Of a stretch of DNA of 64,000 nucleotides, positions 1-11,520 are shown one piece after another. The position numbers and the translations under genes are program-made. Under the pieces are notes generated by a model. That model searched no databases and was not told the DNA's origin. It was given only the letters and a program-made list of their open reading frames with translations. The stretch spans positions 124,001 to 188,000 of the forward strand of contig JAEQBH010004686.1 in the NCBI GenBank assembly GCA_016808115.1, given 5' to 3'. The DNA comes from Tetrastigma voinierianum. Its lineage: Eukaryota; Streptophyta; Magnoliopsida; Vitales; Vitaceae. How positions within the stretch are numbered: the first letter of the stretch is position 1; every line of letters starts with the position of its first letter.

Positions 1-1824
1 CCTGCATATCCTGTCCCAAACAAGCATAATATGTACGCACATACATCCAATACCGCCACTGGGCCCCATCAACTGTACTCAACACACATCCAAAACCATA
101 TCCACAGTTTCAAGAGTTAATAAACTACTTTATACAACATATATTAAATGAAAAGCACAGAATACATGTATACACGTGAGCACCAAAGCCACATCCCGAC
201 TTTCTTCACAATAAATCTCTGTGACGAGCCGCCCTTCTCGCACGCTCCCGTACCAGAAAAGTGGGGATCCTGACGACAGCAGCAAAGCTCAGGAGAATCG
301 CCTAAGTGGCTCACTTCACCACCTATGCAATGTTCCAGTAAACACACATTCAAGCAAATGCATGATCCTACTTGAATGTCTACATGACCAACTCAAACTT
401 TAGTCCTCATCTCCGACTCCTCTCACACTCCTGCTTCCTCAGATGAGAATTGTTATTTTATTAGCGGGACACCCGATGTATATATCAATTCAATGGCCCG
501 ACGATTGATATATTATTTAGTTGTGGACTACTCCGATGAATATCACCACGCTCCGACGATTGATATTTTTGGTTGTGGACTACCCTCCGATCATTAATAT
601 TTTAGACTACCCTCCGAACCATTTTCTCTAAACTCATCTCATGCACTAACTCCTATCATCCTAGGATGTTCTAGTGCATATGGAATGCATGTATGCCAAT
701 TCCAATTACAGTCTACTTACATTTGTAAATATATAAAACATGCATATATTTACAAACAACAAATTCACACAATCATGTCATGTAAATTAATTAATTCACA
801 CATCTAAAATTAGCTCACTTGGGCTAATGATCACACACGAGTAATTTAATTTAAATCACTCGACCAACACGTATTTTCACAAAAATATATATATTTTGAA
901 CACTATTCTGGGAATAGTGAAACCTTCGTTTACTATTCCCGGAAAATCACAAAGCATTGGTTCACTTAGTGAACCCGAAATCCACGGCCATTCCCGGCCC
1001 AATGCATACCAAGCAACATTTAATGCACAAGTTAACACCAACCACACCCAAACAGCCCCTAGCAGCCGTGGAGCAGTCACAGATGGTGAGAAAAATCCCA
1101 AAGAATTTATCACCCATCCCAAGCTCTCAGGGACTGATCAAACTACCTCACGGCCTAGTCTCAACCGAAACATTAGTAAAACATTTAAAATGGAGTAAAA
1201 CCACATGAGAAAAATCCTACCTTCAAGGAGTTTGAAGAAACTCCCAACTGTGAGTCCACGCTGCAGCCTCGCCCGCTGCAGAACGTTTCTCCTTCTTGTC
1301 CCGGGCCCCGACCATTCGATCTCCCGATTTTCAGAGAGAAGCACACACTCTCTCTAAAAGCTCAAAACCCAACCTAATGGATCTAAAATAATGCCCCCCA
1401 CGTTTCTCGTCTTGGTTAAATGAAAGATGAATAATTATTTGCTATTTCGCTTTTAGTCACTTAAAATCAATTTCTAAATGACCTTTATGTCCTCTCTTTA
1501 CTGCACTGATATTCTGCACTATTTCTATTGCCCATTTTCATCATTTCTACCATACCACTTACGGTACATGAGTACGCATATGTGTCCCTTCGCTGCATCG
1601 GCATCGCCTCCGTAAACACGATGCTCGAAAACGTGCCGACCTAATCGGTTCGGTACCATTTAAAATTTTACGTAAGCAATTCAGGATTTCGCTAAACGAC
1701 TTCCAATCTGCAATCCATTTCACATCGAGATCTAGAGAATCAATCGATTTTTAATCTAAATTACAATTTCAGAATCAAAACTACGATTTTGCCCTTATTT
1801 TAAATTGAATTTCTCGTCTTTACA
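1..1824 (-). mobile_element. Family-A LTR, minus strand, cut by the window start
   Basis: This is a family-A long terminal repeat read on the minus strand. Its minus-strand start (TGTAAAGACGAG, normally TGTAAGACCCGAG) lies at 1824. The rest follows the order seen in every other copy: the lysine-poor AT block, the 'cgtttctcg' leader, the GGTTCACTTAGTGAACC palindrome at 960-976, the GATATAT/ATATATC minisatellite at 480-600, and the 'cctacttgaatgtctacatgacc' block at about 370. The outer end is outside the window, so it cannot be told whether this is a solo LTR or one end of a full element. Open frames inside it are short and are not genes. It abuts the CNL fragment directly, so the 5' part of that gene lies upstream of this insertion or is lost. 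Confidence 0.85.
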
Positions 1825-3427
1825 CCGTACTGCTTTGAGAGTGGCTGAATTCCGTTGATTCGCTGGACAGGAGGCGATGCATTGATGACTGATGATCAAA
1901 ACATGAGTCGCTTGAATGGGTGGTGTCCTAATCTCATCTCACGTTATCGCCGCGTGAGAAGGCAAGAAGCGTAGGTTATTGTCAGATCCAAACATCCCGC
2001 ACTTCTCGATGGAATCTCATTCAAAGTCCCTCCATTACCATGGCAACTCATTAAGATATGACTGTTTTCACAAGAGATTCACTCAACGACATTATCGATG
2101 CCTTGAGAGATGATAAGACGAAGATGATTAGCTCAGGGATGAAGGTTCGGGCAAACCATGCTCACAAACAAGTAGCTCAACAAGCTACAACAGAATCGCT
2201 TAGCACATATATCTTCTATAGATGTATCCCGGACTCGAGACTCGAAAAAGACGGGTTAAGGGATTGCCAAATTCAAAGAAAACTACTAAAATGTCAGCTT
2301 CAAATTTCTGGGAGGATGAATCCACAAGAGCAGATGAATCGAAGGTGAGAGGTCGCAAAAAGACAAGGAACTGTGAGAAAGAGAAGGACCGTAAGGCAGA
2401 AGATCCTTATTATCTTGGATGACATTTGGAAGGAAATTAATTTAGAGAAGGTTGGAATTCCTTTCAAAGGTGATAAGACAATATGTAAACTAGTGTTGGT
2501 TTCTAGAGATGCAAACCTATTACTCAAAGACATGGGTGCACAAAAATGTTTTCAAATTCAACATTAACTAGGAGAAGATGCTTGGTGTTTACTTAAGAAA
2601 ATAGCAGGTGATTCGGTGGAGGGGGACCAATTGCGACCCATAGCAAATAAGGTACTTGATGAATGTCGGGGTCTACCCATTGCGATTGCAACGATTGCAA
2701 CGGCATTGAAAGATGAAATCATGGCTGCATGGGAGAATGCCTTTGGACGACTGAGAGTCAGGCAAAGAACCAATATTGTAGGATCGAGAAAAGGTATACA
2801 TGTTTGCAGTGGAGCTACAACCATTTGGAAGGCGATGAAGTCAGATCCTTGTTCTTACTTTGTGGTTGCTTGAGCTATTATGGTGATATTTCAATGGATC
2901 AAATGTTAAGATATGCTATGGGCTCGATTTTAACGACTTCAATCATCGGAGAAAGCAAGAAATAAACTAGTTACATTGGTGAAAACCTCAAAGCCTCAAG
3001 CTTGTTACTCGATTCGCACAAGATGATGGAGACGTTCTCGAGTAGGAGCCTCGCGTTGCTTTTCATGGATGGTGATCATAAGAGTGTGATGCATGATCTT
3101 GTTCGTGATGTTGCTAGAATTATCGTGATCCAAGGATCCTTTATCGATTTAAGGTCAGAATATGTTCACTTGATCAAGATCGACAGAGATTGAAGATGAA
3201 TCCAAATTCATCTCTCTTTATATCGCAAAGCTATGCACGAGCCTCTTTAGGCTGGTATGCTTGAAACTTCAATTTTTTATATTACAGAGTTAAATAGTGG
3301 TGCTTCCTTGAATACTATCTCAAATATCGCTTCGGAGGGGGATGAGCCAACTCAAAGTTTTGGCCTTGTTTGAATGCATTTCCTAACACACTCTCTGCAC
3401 GCCCAACCTCGCAACCTGAACATTATG
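1825..3427 (+). pseudogene. CNL resistance gene fragment: end of CC region and NB-ARC, frame-broken
   Basis: This is the nucleotide-binding part of a CC-NB-ARC-LRR immune receptor, a cytoplasmic ATP/ADP switch. Motifs appear in family order over three frames. A GWCPNLISRYR-like CC-to-NB linker lies near 1916-1960. LNDIIDALRDDKTKMI lies near 2080-2130, followed by a P-loop that is only recognisable if small indels are allowed. Kinase-2 ILIILDDIW lies at 2403-2429 and RNBS-B KLVLVSRDANLL near 2488-2523. A TAA stop falls at 2565. The GLPL-like CRGLPIAIATIATAL lies near 2665-2709, RNBS-D LQWSYNHLEGDEVRSLFLL near 2806-2860, and the MHD motif in VMHDLVRDVAR at 3085-3117. Frames change near 2130, 2390 and 2740-2800, and a stop lies at 2963. 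Without an intact P-loop the product could not bind nucleotide. The exon was continuous with 6487-7365 before the family-B insertion. Some frameshifts could be sequence error. Confidence 0.88.
3423..3427. repeat. Target-site duplication TTATG, left copy
   Basis: This five-base copy lies immediately left of the family-B LTR. The right copy is at 6487-6491. Joining the flanks restores continuity of the CNL exon between NB-ARC and LRR. Confidence 0.85.
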
Positions 3428-4794
3428 TGTAACACCCCGTCCCGAGAGAGTGTACAGTACATGATACTGTAGGGGTGTATAAGAGTACCAAGTGTCACAC
3501 TGTAGTATTTTGGAGACTAAAGTAAGAAATGATAAATTATGGAACCCGACTCAGGGTATTAAACCAAGGGTACAATGGTCATACAAAAGATGGAAATCAT
3601 AATCAAGTAGAGATAGCCACAATACAATTTCAAAAGTTGGAATTGGGTAATATTAAAGAGATGAGGGCTTGTTACAATTATTGAAAAGCTGATAGTATAA
3701 TTAGAAAAATATGAGACTAAATGTGAGAGACAAAAACAAATAATCCATTTTGTCTCATACTTTGCCAGGTTCACTGCTCGAGGAGGAGAGGAGAGAGCCA
3801 AGAGCAAGAGGAAGAGAAGGAAGAAGAAGGAAGAGGAGAAGAAGATCAAGGTATAAATTTTATTTTGGGGTTTTGATATGAATCCTAAGGTTTTTGGATG
3901 GGAGATTAGGTTTTCCTTGGTCTGGTGGTTGTGTGAAAGCTCACATGAACTCTTTAAATTGCTGGGGTTATGAGAGTAAAACCCTCAATTGATGTAAAAA
4001 GAAACATGGAATCATCAAATTATGTGGTTTGGATAAAGAATTCAGGACCTAGGTAGTGTTCTTGGATTTTCACCTAAGGTTTTGTGTTTTGAGGTTCCAA
4101 AGTTCAATTCAAATGTTGTGGAGTTGTTTTTAGATGATTTTGCTTTTGAGGTATTATGAATTATAGAAGTTAGATGGAGTGAATGGGCATCAAAAAGTGG
4201 GAAAATAACAAAATTCAAAATATGGAAGGTGTACCGGTACATGAACAGTAGTGTACTGGTACACCCCACCAGAAGCAAAAGTGTACTGACATTCCTGGTG
4301 GGTGTACTGCACACTCGGTTCGCTTTCTCAGTTTCCTGACCTGGGCTGTGATTCTGGCCGTAACTTCCTCATTTCTTATCCAATTTGAGTAATTCAAGTG
4401 GCTACGTAAAATAGACTTCAAGGAGAACCAAACTTAAAGAGAAGGCATCGCCAAATTATGATCCTAAGTGGCCTAAAAATTCACTCAAAGTGGGGCTATG
4501 TGCAAGAAAAATTCCTGCATCAGCTTTGGACATAGAGTAGTCTGGGTTGTTTCGGACGTAACTTGAGTTTCGTGTTCAATTGGTGATTCCGGTTGAATAG
4601 AACCCTTAGCACCTTAGATTTAAAAAGAGTATAAAGAGTGTGATCAATTTAGAAGTACGTTAAGTGTGATTAATATGTGCTACGATTCGCTTGAGTCAGA
4701 GGTTAAAAAGTAGTTACTGATAAGTGTGTGGAACTGTGTCTCGCTTAAGCAAAGAGGTGAGCGTTTCTAAACTCATTTTTCCAAAATACTAGTG

Positions 4795-4817
4795 TATTAT
4801 TATTATTATTATTATTA
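4795..4817. repeat. (ATT)n microsatellite
   Basis: About seven ATT units inside the family-B LTR, just before the first hairpin array. Confidence 0.9.
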
Positions 4818-4837
4818 CAAATTGCTTTAATCGTATT

Positions 4838-5130
4838 TCATGGTTTTGAGTTCAAACCATTTTCAAGAAGCAAACAGAATACAAAGCAAGCAAATGGTTT
4901 TGAGTTAAACCATTTTTGAAAAGAGTTATCGGGTTTTAAATTGTAAAACCATACTGTTGGAATGAGCAAATGGTTTTGAATGATTAAACCATTTTCCAAG
5001 CAAGCAAGCAAGTAAGTCAATGGTTTTTGAATTGTAAACCATTTTTCAAGCAAGCAAGCAAGTAAATGGTTTCAAAGTGTAAAACCATTTTACAAAGAGC
5101 AAGCAAGCAAGCAAGCAAAGAAAGTTTGAG
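4838..5130. repeat. Mini-hairpin array 1 (AAATGGTTT/AAACCATTT stems) with CAAG linkers
   Basis: Five or six units each contain AAATGGTTT, a loop of about 6-11 bases, then AAACCATTT. They start near 4841, 4892, 4968, 5020 and 5066, with a weaker one near 4930. Linkers are runs of CAAG or AAGC. Every unit is self-complementary, so single-stranded DNA or RNA would fold into a string of short stems. The linkers lengthen towards the right. Confidence 0.8.
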
Positions 5131-5639
5131 AAAACAAGGCCTTCCTTGGGCTTCTAAGTAAGCAAATCGTCAGAGATATTCCGTACGCGGCACTATGGTG
5201 TTAGGATTCATACATGCATCGAAGTTTTGCCTCGCCGTCGGCAAACTTAGGGACATACATCATGCATTTAAAGGAGACAAAGCACGTGATGTGGAGCATA
5301 TAAGGTTACGAGCTCTAATCAAGTACGGGTGGATGGCGATAATGAGGTCAATTCCACCATATTCACCTAAAAAGGTGATGCGGACAAAGGTCCTTCCATC
5401 AAGACGGCCAACACAAGTTCCCGTGTTCTCTAGGTAAAGTAAGCAAAAAATAGGCCTGGTTGATGTTTATACATGATAAATAGTTTGAAAAATCAACCAT
5501 CGGGTTCTGGCCGCCCAGCCCGTGAGAGTTTTAAAGCAAAATCTGGTTGAGCTCAGTTCCCGCTTAGATTTCAAACGACCTACTGAGCCAAGCCCTATGG
5601 ATTTTGTTTTCAAAGCATGCGGCACCTGAGTTCTGCTTT

Positions 5640-5945
5640 TATGAAAAAAGTTCGAGAAACTTTAAAGCAATGGTTTGTGAAAGGTTTTAAGAAACTTTTC
5701 AAACAAGATAAAGCAAGCAAGCAAAGAAAAATTATAAGAAGTTTTATAAACTTCTAAGCAAGCCAGCAATAAAAATCTTATAAGCTTTTAAAGAAAAGCA
5801 AAGCAAAGCAAGCAAGCAAGTATTAAAAGTTTTATAAACTTTTAAAAGCAAGCAAGTATAAAGGCAAGCAAGTACAAAAGCAAGCAAGCAAAGAAAAGTT
5901 TTGAAAACTTTTAAAGCAAGCAAAGCAAAGAAAAGCTTCTGGAAA
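5640..5945. repeat. Mini-hairpin array 2 (AAAAGTTT/AAACTTTT stems) with CAAG linkers
   Basis: This second array in the same LTR has the same CAAG-type linkers but a different stem. Pairs of AAAAGTTT and AAACTTTT or close variants occur near 5665-5700, 5740-5755, 5770-5785, 5822-5845 and 5897-5915. The shared linker with a changed stem suggests the arrays grew by slippage from one ancestral unit, then diverged with stem-preserving changes. Confidence 0.75.
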
Positions 5946-6486
5946 ATAATTGTAAAAGAGAGTTTTACATTTTGAGAGATGGCTCTCCGAAAAGCAAAAC
6001 CTTTATAAAGCATACACTCACCGAGCTCGCTTTTTAGCTCATTATTTTGTATTTTAAAACTATTTTCCGTGCACAGTACGCAAGACGCTGAGCACAATAA
6101 TAGGATTTGTCCCGACATCAAGATAAGGGCTGCGGTGGCTTAATTATATTTTGTAAGAACATACTTTGAATTTGAAGTAATGGGACATATGTGTGGTGCC
6201 ATAGAGAAGCTTGAGAATGTGTGTTGGTATGCTGGTTGCTATATTTTGATATAGTGTGTAAATTGGATGTATACGTGGATTTGAATTTAGGACTATGTTC
6301 ACCGCTATGTCACGGGGTTTTTCCGTCGCTAAGATTTTACCAAATCCTAAGTTATAAATAAAAGAAAATTTTATAGGAGGCTGCTGGGCAATACGGCTTC
6401 GTCACGTGGATTTCTAGTCGTTAGAGGTAACGGTTGGGGGATTGTGGAGTGGCACAGACGCCAAGCCGCGAAGGGGTGGGGTGTCA

Positions 6487-6491
6487 TTATG
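6487..6491. repeat. Target-site duplication TTATG, right copy
   Basis: This is the perfect match to 3423-3427 directly after the terminal TCA of the family-B LTR. Confidence 0.85.
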
Positions 6492-7365
6492 TCTGTATAG
6501 GGGTGTTGGAAGATGTGGCTATAATTGGAGAGTTAAAGAAACTACAAGTTCTTAGCATGGTGGGTTCCGACATCCAACAACTGACAAGAGAAATGATGCA
6601 ATTGACCAATCTATGGATGTTGAATTTGAACTACTGCGAGGAGCTTAAAGTAATTCCGCGGGGTATCTTATCAAGCTTGTCTCGATTAGAATGTTTGTTC
6701 ATGAAATCTATTTTTTCTGAATGGGCAGTCGAAGAAGTTTGTGATGGAGAAAGCAATGCTTGTTTATCGGAATTGAATAATCTGCATCATTTGAGGACGA
6801 TCGAGGTAAAAATACCATCGTCGAGTTGGTACCAAAAAGCGGTCACGGTTTGATCCTAACAACAAGTTATGCAATAATTATAGGTAGTTTCTATGAATTG
6901 CCAAAAACATATAAAAAATCAAAAATGTTATATCTTGAATGTGGTGATGAAAGCTTACTCTCTAGGGATGGAATTCGCAAGTTGTTGAGGACAACCGAAG
7001 AATTGCTGTTATGGGGATTGAAAGTATGCGGTGGCCCAATTCCAATAAGGTCTTTTGATAACCTAAAAATATTGGTCGTGGGGGAATGTCATGGATTGAA
7101 ATTTCTCTTCTTACTTTCCATGGCTAGAGACCTTTCCCAGCTTGAAGAAATACATGATAAAATATTGCGATGGGATGCAACAAATAACCGGAATATGGCC
7201 ATGTTGGGATCAACTTGCAGTTACTATTCCTTAAGTCAGATCCTTGGAACTTTGTTTTCTGGCTTAGTGAACTTTGGCTATTTCAGCTCTGAGTTGGAAA
7301 CAACATCTGAAACAATGTGTTCCCAAGGCAATCCTGATGTCAATATGCCGTTTTTCAACTACCAG
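6487..7365 (+). pseudogene. CNL fragment: first LRR exon part, ends at a GT splice donor
   Basis: This continues the CNL exon after the family-B insertion. The frame at 6500-6843 reads AIIGELKKLQVLSMVGSDI and then further leucine-rich repeats (LTNLWMLNLNYCEELKVIP, LSRLECLFM). It ends in a WAVEE...ACLSELNNL segment typical of RPS2-like CNLs. The frame stops at 6853, but an overlapping frame (6826-7374) carries on the protein (SYAIIIGSFYELPKTY, RKLLRTTEELLLW, FDNLKILVVGECHGL), so a single frameshift near 6830 separates them. The exon ends ACCAG followed by GTATGT at 7366, a good donor site. LRRs in this class form the recognition surface. The distance from the MHD motif to the first LRR is about right once the insertion is removed. 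Confidence 0.87.
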
Positions 7366-7912
7366 GTATGTTAAAGCTTAATTAGTAGCTAATTTCCATA
7401 AATTTTTACTTTTTTAATAAATAAATCAATGAAAAAACCAAGATTAAGCTAACCCATATATATGCTCTTTCAGAATTCCAACTTGTGTCTTAAGAAGAGA
7501 GAACATGAAAATAAAAAGAGATTTTAGTATATCATTTTACTAGAAGATACTCTCAGTATTTAGGAAAAAGTTGTCCTATTTGAATTTTAAAATCTTAAGA
7601 TATTAGTAATGTTTTATAAGAAAAAGATAGTAAAGGAAAACTTGATTAAGATTTAGATGGAAAATGATGGCGAAAGGAATCTCTATTTTGTTCATTTACT
7701 TATAAAAAGTTTTTGTAATTCTTTTTTATTAAAATATTAAGGAAAATATTGATGAAAATACAGGGAATATCAAAATTTTAGATGAAACAAATAAAATAAT
7801 ATATAATATATAAACATGCATACTATTAATTAATTTATTTTGAAGACTATTGAGTAAAATATTATGACCACATTAGGTATACACTCAAAAAAGAAAATGA
7901 GTGTATATTTAG
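7366..7912 (+). other. CNL intron, AT-rich, no gene seen
   Basis: This AT-rich non-coding stretch lies between the donor at 7366 and the family-A LTR. No repeat family or open frame of note is visible. Confidence 0.6.
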
Positions 7913-9435
7913 TATAACCTTGGCCTTGAAACTTAGGGTCGGGTTGACTACTAGTCGACATGAATACAAGTGGATGTCGGGTTTGAACACCATACCAGAA
8001 AAATCGGCCCGAGAGTCTCCTTTGTACGGGGAGCTCTACCCAAATACAATACTTGTAAATAACCTGCATTTACCTGTCTCAAACAGTCCAATATATGCAA
8101 TATATCCAATCACATGAGTAATACGGCCACTTGGGCCCAAAACAACACTCGATATCATTACCAGCTATGAATCCAACTACTTACCCAATAGTTACAAGAG
8201 TTCCAAATGTTTTACTCATCTGACATATATTAAAATTAAATTTTTTTAATACATGTAGATCATCAAAGCCTGGCAGGCTTTCTTCTAATCCAGCCTCTAG
8301 GACGAGCCATCCCCTGTGCAGCTCCTGTACGCGTAAGGGTCCCCACGGCCGGGAGTGAGCTAAAGCTTCGATCAGAATCGCCTTAAATGGTTCACTTTCA
8401 TGGCACAAGTGCGAGTGCAATGTTCCAATTTAAACACTCATTCAAGCAATTGCATGATCCTGCTTGAATGTCTACATGACAGCTCGGATCCAGGGTCCTC
8501 ATCGCTCTCTCACACTGCTTTAAGCCTTGTATGAGAATATTAATTTCAAACAAGTTTTTGTTTATAGTTGTGGTCTACCCTCAGATCAAGTAGTGGAGCG
8601 ATATAAGAAGTTATATTTAGTGGACTACCCTCCGAGATATATCAGATTGGGTGCGTCTCAGACGATTGATATTTTTATATGTGGACTACCCTCGGAGTAT
8701 ATCAATTGGGCCGTCTCAGAGCGATTGATATTTTAAGTTTGGACTACCCTCGATCGTTTAATAATTTGGAAACCATTGCCGGCAGTTCCTTCTTGAACAA
8801 CCCTCCGAACCATTTTCTCTAGACTCTTCTCATGCACTCACTCCTATAGTCCTAGGGTGTTCCAGTGCATATGGAATGTATGTATGTCAATCCCAATACA
8901 GTCTAATCTCATGCAAATATGTAAACATGCACATATCTACATAATATCCAATCACACAATCATATCATGTAATTATCATCTCAAACATCAAAATTAGCTC
9001 ACTTGGGCTAATGATCAAACACGAGCAATTTAATTGAAATCACTCGGCCCGAACACATTTCCCAATATAATTTTAGAACCTTTATTTCGGGAATAGTGAA
9101 ACCCTCGATTACTATTCGAAACATCTAACTCAAGCTGTTCATAGTAGACCGCAATCCACCACGGCCATTCCATTGATACATACCACAATACAATTCATTT
9201 CATAAATGCTGAATTTAGCCACCTAAAAACAGCGGTAACAGCTCAAGCCCCTTTGTTGCCTGAATGGTTGATAAATTCAAACAATTAGTTAAGGATTTTG
9301 GGACCGTCCAGCAAACCATTCGAGGCCAAAGACTAGCAATACATAATTTATTGAACCATTCATCACACATTTCACCCACGGTCCAGAGTAGAAGCGAATC
9401 ACGGAATTTGTTAGGTAGATCTCAATCAAACATTC

Positions 9436-11520
9436 TGTAAGGCAGAAATTCAATTTAAGGATAAGGGCAAAATCGTAATTTGATTCACGAAGAAGTGAAA
9501 ATCTCGTTAAAAATCCGTAATTAATTCTCTAGATCTCGGATGATGAAACGGATTATACTGTTGGAATCGTCTCGAGAAATACAGTTAGCGCGTAAAATTT
9601 CGTAATATTACGAGACGATGTCGAGAGTCGGCCGCGTTTTTCGAGGCATCGCGGTTCGGGTGCCGTAAAACGATTTTCGATGCTACGAAAGTCACATATA
9701 GCATGTACTCATGTACCATAAATGGTATGAGTACAGAAATGATGAAAATGGGCGGCCAATATGGTGCCGAATATCAAATCTGGAAATGAAGGTACATAAA
9801 GGTCATTTTAGAAAAGTTTTTAAGGCACTAAATGACAAAATTGTCAATAGTGCCGTCTCCAACCTAATTAAAAAGACCAAAAAACGGGATTTGAACCAGA
9901 AGACCTGCAGTAGCCATTTTTCTTAAGTTTTTCTTTAGAGAAAGCACCTGCAAAAATGCGGGCGTCATTGGTCGGCGGGCCGGGACAAGGAGGCGCTGCG
10001 CGGAGGGGCTACGTGGACTCAGGGATCAGGAGTTTCTTTGGCTCCTTGGTGGGATTTTCTCCCTACTTGTGTTTTATTCCCATTTTAAGGGTTTTTCCAT
10101 GTTCCAGTTGGTTTAAAGTAGTGAGGCCGTTTGTCCGATCCCAAAAACTTGGGACCGAAATTGTCAAGTGTTTGGAATATTAGGACAATGGCTGAACCTC
10201 CATAATTGCATGGGGCTGTTTGGGAGTGGGTTGGTTTAACTTGTGTATTAAATGGTTGTTTGGTATGCATTGGGCCGGGAATGGTCGTGGATTTCGGGTT
10301 CACTAAGTGAACCGTTGAGTTGTGATTTTTCGGGAATAGAAACCGAGGGTTTCACTATTCCCCCCAAATAGTGTTCCCACAAATATATTTCGTGAAAATA
10401 TATTTGGTTAAGTAATTCGAATCAATTGCTTGTGTTTGATCATTAGCCCAAGTGAGCTACTTGGGTGTTTGAAATGATAATTGCATAACATGTTGTATGA
10501 TTTAATCTTTATGTAAATATATTCATGTTATATATTTGCATGGTCGAATCAGATAGAATCCAGTATATATGCATTCCATATGCACCGGGACAACTCTAGA
10601 TTATAGGAGGAGTGTATTACGAGACAAGTCTAGAGAAAAAGGTTCGGAGGGTTGTCTAATAATATAAAATGATCGGAGGGTAGTCCAAACTATATAATAT
10701 ATCAAACGCTTCCAGCGCCCAATGATATATATTCAATGGAGGGTAGTCCACAATTATATAATATATCAACCGTCGAGCTACTTCCCGCTTGATATATATT
10801 CATCGGAGGGTAGTCCATAAATCCATAATATATCAACCACGGAGCGCCCATTTGATATATATTCATCGGGAGGGTTGCCCATCAATAAAACTAATATTCT
10901 ATACGAGGTTTAGCGAGCGTGAGAAATGGTGAGGACTCTGATCCTGAAGTTGGTCATGTAGACATTCAAGTAGGATCATGTATCGTTTGAACGGGTGTTT
11001 ACTTTGGAACATTGCACCGCACTTAGGTGGTGAGTAGCCCACTTAAGGCGTATTCCTCTCACTTCGAGCTTTAGCTCACCTCACATGGGATCCCCTTTCA
11101 CAAAAGCCAGGAGCGTACGAGGAGAAGGCTCATCCTAAAGACCAAGGATTAGAAGAAAAGCCGGATTGTGGCTTTGGCTTGACGATATCTACATGTATTA
11201 GAATTTTCCCTAATTTTAATATATGTTGTATAAGAGTAAAACATTTGAACTTCAGAATTATCGTAAGATATAATCGAATTCATAGTTAGTATGTATTATG
11301 AGTATCGCTAGCCCAAGTGGGTCAGATATCATGATTTGATCTCTTGGATATATTGGAATATATTGGATAAATTGGAACAGTTTCATGCAGTATTTTAACT
11401 GGGTAGAGCTCCCGTAGCCAAAGGAGACTCGGCTTCGATTTTCTAAAGTGGCGTCGGTAACCCGACTTCCACTTGTATTCCAAGGGTTGATTCCAGTCAA
11501 CCCACCCCGGCTCAAGATAA
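9436..11520 (+). mobile_element. Family-A LTR, plus strand, nested in the minus-strand LTR
   Basis: It begins TGTAAGGCAGAAATTC at 9436 and runs through the family-A order on the plus strand: the 'cgtaatta..ctctagatctcgg' block, the 'gtactcatgtaccata' block, the GGTTCACT...AGTGAACC palindrome (10299-10314), the minisatellite (10640-10890), and 'gtagacattcaagtaggatcatg' near 10957. Its 3' end is degraded, with the 'ccccgg' tail at about 11505-11520. About 70 bases of the surrounding LTR seem to be present on both sides, so the right junction is not a simple 5-bp duplication. Confidence 0.75.
10640..10890. repeat. LTR minisatellite, units of about 65-70 bp with ATATATCAA/TTGATATAT stems
   Basis: Three to four tandem units each contain GGAGGGTAGTCCA, then ATATATCAA, a CG-rich loop of about 15 bases, then TTGATATAT and ATTCATC. 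The same array, with 1 to 4 units, is present in every family-A LTR of the window (for example 480-600, 8590-8760, 26790-27010, 40240-40400, 61220-61400). Each unit is an inverted repeat and could fold. Confidence 0.8.

Larger units (their letters stand above)
3428..6486 (+). mobile_element. Family-B LTR (apparently solo), inserted in the CNL exon with TTATG duplication
   Basis: The unit begins TGTAACACCCCGTCC and ends GGGGTGTCA. It is flanked by perfect direct copies of TTATG (3423-3427 and 6487-6491). TG...CA ends and a 5-bp duplication are the hallmarks of LTR-retrotransposon integration. The 3,059-bp unit shows no second copy of its own start, no primer-binding site, no polypurine tract and no reverse-transcriptase motif, so it reads as a single long LTR left by recombination. 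A related copy lies on the minus strand ending at 22920; both share the first 170 bases and a segment near 4350-4400. It holds an ATT microsatellite and two arrays of mini-hairpins joined by CAAG repeats. Apparent frames such as one at 5195-5437 match no family I recognise and one at 5744-6121 is a product of the repeats. Confidence 0.9.

Noticed and set aside
4838..5130. CRISPR-like regular repeats with spacers
   Set aside because: Units are short palindromes with CAAG linkers in a plant LTR, with no unique spacers and no cas genes; plant DNA.
5195..5437. 80-codon plus-strand frame in the family-B LTR
   Set aside because: It sits between two hairpin arrays, has no recognisable domain and no supporting second copy, so it is not called as a gene.
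5744..6121. 125-codon minus-strand frame rich in Leu/Cys/Lys
   Set aside because: It is the translation of CAAG repeats and AT hairpins inside the family-B LTR; no known domain.
3428..6486. Complete retrotransposon rather than solo LTR
   Set aside because: No second copy of the start, no primer-binding site, no polypurine tract and no pol motif within it.
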